Below, piece by piece: positions 24,796 to 28,808 of a DNA stretch of 28,808 bases (position 1 is the stretch's first letter; the number at the start of each line of letters is the position of its first letter). Source of the stretch: Desulfobulbaceae bacterium UBA2273 (GTDB lineage: Bacteria; Desulfobacterota; Desulfobulbia; Desulfobulbales; Desulfurivibrionaceae); the NCBI GenBank assembly GCA_002347095.1, contig DDWZ01000005.1:489-29296 (forward strand), read 5' to 3'. The position numbers were made by a program, and so were the translations under genes. The notes under the pieces were generated by a model. That model worked only from the letters and a program-made list of their open reading frames with translations. It searched no databases and had not been told where the DNA came from.

Positions 24796-27133
24796 CCGCC
24801 TCCCGATCAGAAAAAAACTTCTGCTCATCATCATGCTCGTCACCGGGGGAGTGCTGCTTTTTGTCAATATCGCCATGTTTTCCTACGAGTTTTTCACTTT
24901 TCGGCATGTCCTGGCCAATAATTTGGCCGTATTAACAAAAGCAACCGCGGAAAACGCAAAATCCACCGTGGTTTTTTCCGATCAGGATGCCGCCACGGAA
25001 ACCCTGCTGGCGCTGCGCGCCGAACCCAGCATCCGGTATGCCGCCATCCTCACTCCGGACCAGCGGGTCTTTGCCGTCTACGGCAAGGATGCGGCCGGTT
25101 TTCAGCCGCCGGCGATCCCCGTCAATAGCCCGGTCTTTGGCAAAAACTCCGTCGATTTCCTTACGGAGATAGAGCTTGGGGGCAAAACCGTTGGCCTGAT
25201 CTTTGTCCGCTCCGATCTCCACCATGAACAGATCCTGCTCAAGCGGTATTTTCTGGTCGCCCTCCTGGTCATGGGGACAACTTTTTTCCTGGTCTGGATC
25301 ATCACGGGGAAGCTCCAGCGGATTTTCACCAAACCCATAGAACAGCTTGCCGCGACAATTCGCGGGGTTACTCGGGATCAGGATTATTCCTTGCGGGCTC
25401 CGGTGAAAAACAAGGACGAGATCGGCGCGCTGACCATGGGCTTTAATGAAATGCTCAATGAAATTGAAATCCGGGATCAAGCGCTCACCCTGGCACACAG
25501 CGATCTTGAACTGAAGGTCGAGGAGCGGACCCGCGATCTTGTCCTGGCCAAGGAGGCGGCGGAGGCGGCAAGCCAGGCAAAGTCGGAATTTCTTGCCAAT
25601 ATGAGCCATGAAATCCGCACCCCCATGAACGGCGTCATCGGCATGACCCAACTGGCCCTGCAAACCGAATTGACCGATGAACAACGGGATTATCTGGAAA
25701 CCATCGACCTTTCGGCCAGCCGCCTCATCCAGGTGATCAACGATATTCTCGATTTCTCCAAGATCGAGGCGCACAAGCTGGACATCACCACGGGCGACTT
25801 CAATCTTCGGGAAACCGTCGAGGATACCACGCAGGAACTGGCGGGCCGGGCGCACGAGAAAAAACTGGAACTGGTCTGCCACATCGAGGAGGATGTTCCT
25901 GAATTCCTCATTGGCGATGCCTTCCGCCTCCAGCAGGTGTTGACCAACCTCCTGGGCAACAGCATCAAGTTCACCGAATCCGGCCAAATCCTCTTGGATG
26001 TGCAGCTTAAGGGCGAGTACGATGGCGCCGTTGAATTGCTGTTTTCCGTTTCCGACCAAGGCATCGGCATCCCCGAAGACAAGCAGCAAAAGATTTTCGA
26101 AGCCTTCAGCCAGGTGGACAGCACCATGGCCAGAAAATTCGGCGGCACCGGCCTGGGGCTCTCCATCTCTTCCCGCCTGGTCCACCTCATGGGAGGACGC
26201 ATCTGGCTGGAAAGCACTCCCAATGCCGGCTCCACCTTTTTCTTCACCATCCTCTGCCAAAAGCAGTCTGGGGAAAAAGCCATTCCGCAGGCATCTCCTG
26301 CCTTCCTGGAGGGAAAATCCATTTTGGTCGTGGACGACAACCCCATCAACCAAAAGATTCTGCTGCAAAAACTTACGCACCTTGGCATGCGAGCGCGGAC
26401 TGTTTCCGGCGGCGCGGAGGCGTTGCAGGTTTTGCAGGAACACCTGGACGCAGGAACGCCCTTCGCCCTGGCCATCGTCGACATCCAGATGCCGGACATG
26501 GACGGCTTCACCCTGATTGAAAAAATCCGGCAGCATCCTCGGTTGACCCAACTGCCGGTGATCATTCTCACCTCCGCGGGGTTGCCGGAGGACAAGGAGC
26601 GAAGCAACCGCCTCGGGGTGCACGCCTATCTGCTCAAGCCGTGCCGGCACAAGGATCTGCTCAAGAGCATCTCCACCGTTTTTGTCCGGGCGGAACGTCT
26701 TGAGCCTGCCGTCGAAACGCCTCAAGGCGAAGAGACACAGAAAACACTCCATATCCTGCTGGCCGAGGACAATCTGGTGAATCAAAAAGTGGCGCAAGGG
26801 TTGCTCAAAAAAGAAGGGCATTCCGTGGTCGTCGCCAACAATGGCCTGGAAGCCCTCGAAAAATACCGGGCGGAACACTTCGATGTGATCCTGATGGATG
26901 TGCAGATGCCGGAGATGGACGGCTTTGAGGCAACCGCGAAAATTCGTTCCCTGGAACAGGGAACAGACAGACACATCCCCATCGTTGCCCTGACCGCTCA
27001 TGCCATGAAGGGGTACAGCGAAAAATGCGTGACCGCCGGCATGGACGCCTATATCTCCAAACCGATCATCATTGGCGAGTTCAGGAAAATCCTTGAAGAG
27101 ATCCCGCCCACCCGGACCGGCCACGGTTCCTGA
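24782..27133 (+). CDS. Hybrid histidine kinase with CHASE8-like sensor and two receiver domains
   Basis: The 783-residue membrane protein has helix 1 (about 12-34), a periplasmic CHASE8-like domain (35-150: [24 protein letters not shown]), helix 2 (155-176) and HAMP (about 177-230). A coiled linker and HisKA with phosphoacceptor His276 ([10 protein letters not shown]) follow. HATPase motifs are N393, DQGIGIPE (425-432) and GGTGLGL (454-460). Two receiver domains come last: Asp567 ([11 protein letters not shown]) with Lys619, and Asp706 ([11 protein letters not shown]) with Lys759. There is no Hpt domain, so phosphate must pass to a partner outside the window. It overlaps the yfiR gene and is probably restrained by it. 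The output is unknown. Confidence 0.93.
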   Translation: MEYFNRLPIRKKLLLIIMLVTGGVLLFVNIAMFSYEFFTFRHVLANNLAVLTKATAENAKSTVVFSDQDAATETLLALRAEPSIRYAAILTPDQRVFAVYGKDAAGFQPPAIPVNSPVFGKNSVDFLTEIELGGKTVGLIFVRSDLHHEQILLKRYFLVALLVMGTTFFLVWIITGKLQRIFTKPIEQLAATIRGVTRDQDYSLRAPVKNKDEIGALTMGFNEMLNEIEIRDQALTLAHSDLELKVEERTRDLVLAKEAAEAASQAKSEFLANMSHEIRTPMNGVIGMTQLALQTELTDEQRDYLETIDLSASRLIQVINDILDFSKIEAHKLDITTGDFNLRETVEDTTQELAGRAHEKKLELVCHIEEDVPEFLIGDAFRLQQVLTNLLGNSIKFTESGQILLDVQLKGEYDGAVELLFSVSDQGIGIPEDKQQKIFEAFSQVDSTMARKFGGTGLGLSISSRLVHLMGGRIWLESTPNAGSTFFFTILCQKQSGEKAIPQASPAFLEGKSILVVDDNPINQKILLQKLTHLGMRARTVSGGAEALQVLQEHLDAGTPFALAIVDIQMPDMDGFTLIEKIRQHPRLTQLPVIILTSAGLPEDKERSNRLGVHAYLLKPCRHKDLLKSISTVFVRAERLEPAVETPQGEETQKTLHILLAEDNLVNQKVAQGLLKKEGHSVVVANNGLEALEKYRAEHFDVILMDVQMPEMDGFEATAKIRSLEQGTDRHIPIVALTAHAMKGYSEKCVTAGMDAYISKPIIIGEFRKILEEIPPTRTGHGS

Positions 27134-27316
27134 AATACTCACGCTCGCAGCGAATACGGCTTTTGCGGCGTGACCCCAAGCCCTTTGGCCTCCAGGAGCC
27201 CTTTAAATTATTGCAAGTTATTTTAAATAGTTAGAACTATCCTTCAATCCCCCCTCCCGCACCCTCGGCAAACCCGCCAACCAACAAAGCAAAAAACTAC
27301 AAAAAAACAAAGAGTT

Positions 27317-27343
27317 AAAAAAAACAGCGGACCTGTTTTTTTT
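27317..27343 (+). terminator. AT-rich terminator-like hairpin after the kinase operon
   Basis: AAAAAAAACAG/CTGTTTTTTTT forms an 11-pair perfect inverted repeat with a five-base loop and an eight-T run. The stem is mostly A-T, so strength is uncertain. It lies directly before the next promoter's -35 box. Confidence 0.45.
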
Positions 27344-27344
27344 C

Positions 27345-27373
27345 TTGACACTTTTCCGTGCAATAAGCATAAA
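27345..27373 (+). promoter_or_regulatory. Putative promoter of the aminomutase gene
   Basis: TTGACA (27345-27350), a 17-base spacer and CATAAA (27368-27373) make a good sigma-70 pair. The transcript would start near 27380, about 100 bases before the start codon. Confidence 0.65.
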
Positions 27374-27480
27374 CTGGTTCAGTCAAATACGTTGAGCCGC
27401 CTGCGGATATCAGCGATATCATTTTGAAATTATTTGTTCTTTTCCCGAGCTCCACCGAACAGCCAGCAAGGAGAAAAACG

Positions 27481-28695
27481 ATGCAACAAAAGGTTATAGA
27501 TCTTGAAGAGCAAGAGGAACCTCCAGGGTGTTGCCCAACCGCTTTTCCGTTTCCCAGCCAACCACCCTCCCAGACCTTCCGCCAACGCCATTTTTCCTCC
27601 GCCACCGACGATGACTGGCACGACTGGCGCTGGCAGCTTCGCAATCGCATCACCAGCCTCAAAAAACTCGGCAAGCTCATAGACCTCTCGGACAGCGAGC
27701 GGCAGGCCATGGCCTTCAATGGCGCCACCCTGCCCCTGGCCATAACCCCCTATTACGCCAGCCTCATTTCCCCTGACGATCCCAGGCAGCCCCTCCGTCG
27801 CACCATGGTGCCGACGGTCAACGAGCTCCTGGTTTCCCAAGGCGAGGAGCACGACCCCCTGGGCGAGGAGAACCACAGCCCGGTGCCCGGCCTGGTGCAC
27901 CGCTATCCCGACCGCGTCCTTTTTCTGGTCACCGACTACTGTTCGAGCTACTGCCGCTACTGCACCCGCTCCCGGATGGTCGGTCGCCGCAAGAGCCACA
28001 GTCCGGCCCGCTGGCAGAAAGCCATCGCCTACATCGCGGCCAATCCGAACATCCGCGACGTGCTGCTTTCCGGCGGCGACCCGCTTACCATGGCCGACGA
28101 ACAGTTGGACTGGCTGCTGAGCCGGCTACGGCAGATCCCGCACGTGGAGATGATCCGCATCGGCACCAAGGCGCCCATGGTCCTGCCCCAGCGCATCACG
28201 CCCGAGCTGGTGGGTATGCTGAAAAAACATCACCCGCTGTGGATAAGCATCCACTGCACCCATCCCGACGAGCTGACCGAGGAAGCGACCAGGGCCTGCG
28301 CCATGCTCGCCGATGCGGGCATTCCCCTGGGCAGCCAGACCGTGCTCCTCTCCGGGATCAACGATTCCCTGGACACCATGCGGCAGCTCATGCACGGGCT
28401 GGTAAAGATCCGGGTCAAGCCCTATTACCTGTACCAGTGCGACCCCATTATCGGCTCGGCCCATTTCCGCACCCCGGTTTCCAAGGGGCTGGAGATTTAC
28501 CAAGGGCTGCGCGGCCATACCTCGGGCTATGCCGTACCCAACTATGTGATCGACGCGCCGGGAGGCGGGGGCAAGATTCCGCTCCTCCCGGAAACCGTGG
28601 TCGGTCGCGAGGGCAACGACCTTTTGCTGCGCAACTACGAGGGCAAGGTTTACCGCTATCCCGACCTGATCGGCGCGGCCGGCCGGGCAAGCTGA
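27481..28695 (+). CDS. Lysine 2,3-aminomutase (KamA/AblA family radical SAM enzyme)
   Basis: The 404-residue enzyme is a radical SAM, PLP-dependent aminomutase that makes beta-lysine from L-lysine. The [4Fe-4S] motif CSSYCRYC has Cys154, Cys158 and Cys161. SGGDPL is at 197-202. The PLP and substrate region is in the C-terminal part, where Asp321 (YQCDP) and Asp358 (VIDAPGGGGK) match the two aspartates that hold the lysine epsilon-amine. This argues against glutamate 2,3-aminomutase. AAGGAG eight bases before the ATG at 27481 decides the start; an upstream frame from 27424 lacks one. A possible role is N-epsilon-acetyl-beta-lysine osmolyte synthesis with an AblB acetyltransferase, which is not in the window. 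Confidence 0.9.
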   Translation: MQQKVIDLEEQEEPPGCCPTAFPFPSQPPSQTFRQRHFSSATDDDWHDWRWQLRNRITSLKKLGKLIDLSDSERQAMAFNGATLPLAITPYYASLISPDDPRQPLRRTMVPTVNELLVSQGEEHDPLGEENHSPVPGLVHRYPDRVLFLVTDYCSSYCRYCTRSRMVGRRKSHSPARWQKAIAYIAANPNIRDVLLSGGDPLTMADEQLDWLLSRLRQIPHVEMIRIGTKAPMVLPQRITPELVGMLKKHHPLWISIHCTHPDELTEEATRACAMLADAGIPLGSQTVLLSGINDSLDTMRQLMHGLVKIRVKPYYLYQCDPIIGSAHFRTPVSKGLEIYQGLRGHTSGYAVPNYVIDAPGGGGKIPLLPETVVGREGNDLLLRNYEGKVYRYPDLIGAAGRAS

Positions 28696-28718
28696 TGAAG
28701 CTATGCCCGAATCGAATA

Positions 28719-28808
28719 CCCCCTCCCTCGACGGGAGGGGGCCAGGGGTGGGTGAAGCTCCAATCTGCCGGGCTCATAGCTGATTCCCCCTCTCCCTAAC
28801 CCTCTCCC
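28719..28808. repeat. Dispersed CCCCCTCCC / GGGTGGGTGAAG repeat, copy 2, cut by window end
   Basis: A nine-pair stem CCCCCTCCC/GGGAGGGGG with a five-base loop (28719-28741) is followed by GGGGTGGGTGAAG and about 35 variable bases. It ends in CCCCCTCTCCCTAACCCTCTCCC-type sequence. Order and sequence match the element at 11043-11176. Confidence 0.75.

Noticed and set aside
24932..27142. Long minus-strand open frame opposite the hybrid kinase
   Set aside because: The forward strand encodes a complete kinase with all catalytic motifs; the reverse frame has none.
27481..28695. EpmB (EF-P lysine aminomutase)
   Set aside because: At 404 residues with a full C-terminal aminomutase tail it is longer than EpmB, and both substrate-binding aspartates are present; no epmA or efp is adjacent.

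Overview
The window looks like a chromosomal stretch from a GC-rich Desulfobacterota (a Desulfobulbales-like anaerobe). This is inferred from protein flavour: an octaheme nitrite reductase, AcnB, a long-form ketol-acid reductoisomerase with its IlvY regulator, a fused SpmA/SpmB-like protein, and a TonB receptor/YfiR/hybrid-kinase module. There is no rRNA, tRNA, phage, integrase or CRISPR array in view, so the taxonomy is an inference only.

Layout. 1-1267 (-): N-terminal 422 residues of an octaheme c-type nitrite reductase, cut by the window edge, with a CRP/FNR-type palindrome upstream. 1397-3182: a decayed second copy of the ilvC 3' end plus terminator, then four small envelope proteins (SHOCT, DUF3185-like, Lmo0937-like, BON lipoprotein), then the intact ilvC 3' end plus terminator. 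The small-gene block is therefore bracketed by direct repeats. 3076-5849: ilvC and divergent ilvY; the 425-base gap between them holds a structured repeat, an ilvC promoter, a palindromic candidate operator and a second palindromic repeat. 5852-8364: Fsr-type MFS exporter and AI-2E-family transporter. 8446-10980: acnB. 10981-11805 has no credible gene; it holds three repeat or terminator structures and the ftsH terminator. 11806-14343: ftsH, then a MerR-type regulator with its small membrane-protein partner behind a possible sigma-54 promoter. 14643-17602: YkgJ-type cysteine-cluster protein, rdgB, and a CBS protein/HPP membrane protein operon behind a perfect FNR-type palindrome. 17790-21780: M48 peptidase with LemA, and the SpmA/B-like fusion. 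22034-27133: TonB receptor, YfiR and CHASE8 hybrid histidine kinase. 27134-27480 is AT-rich, with a terminator-like hairpin and a promoter. 27481-28695: lysine 2,3-aminomutase, followed by a repeat running off the end.

How genes work together. ilvY sits next to its classical target ilvC. The nitrite reductase and the CBS/HPP operon lie 15 kb apart but carry very similar TTGA-N6-TCAA palindromes. HPP proteins include nitrite transporters, so a shared nitrite or nitrosative-stress response is plausible. YfiR and a CHASE8 kinase form a periplasm-to-cytoplasm signalling unit coupled to an outer-membrane receptor.

The most unusual signals are a three-copy family of nested palindromes whose paired arms covary (4575-4682, 15358-15480, 17658-17787), and the ilvC-3'-end direct repeats around the small envelope-protein block. 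Most remaining genes are ordinary housekeeping or transport genes.
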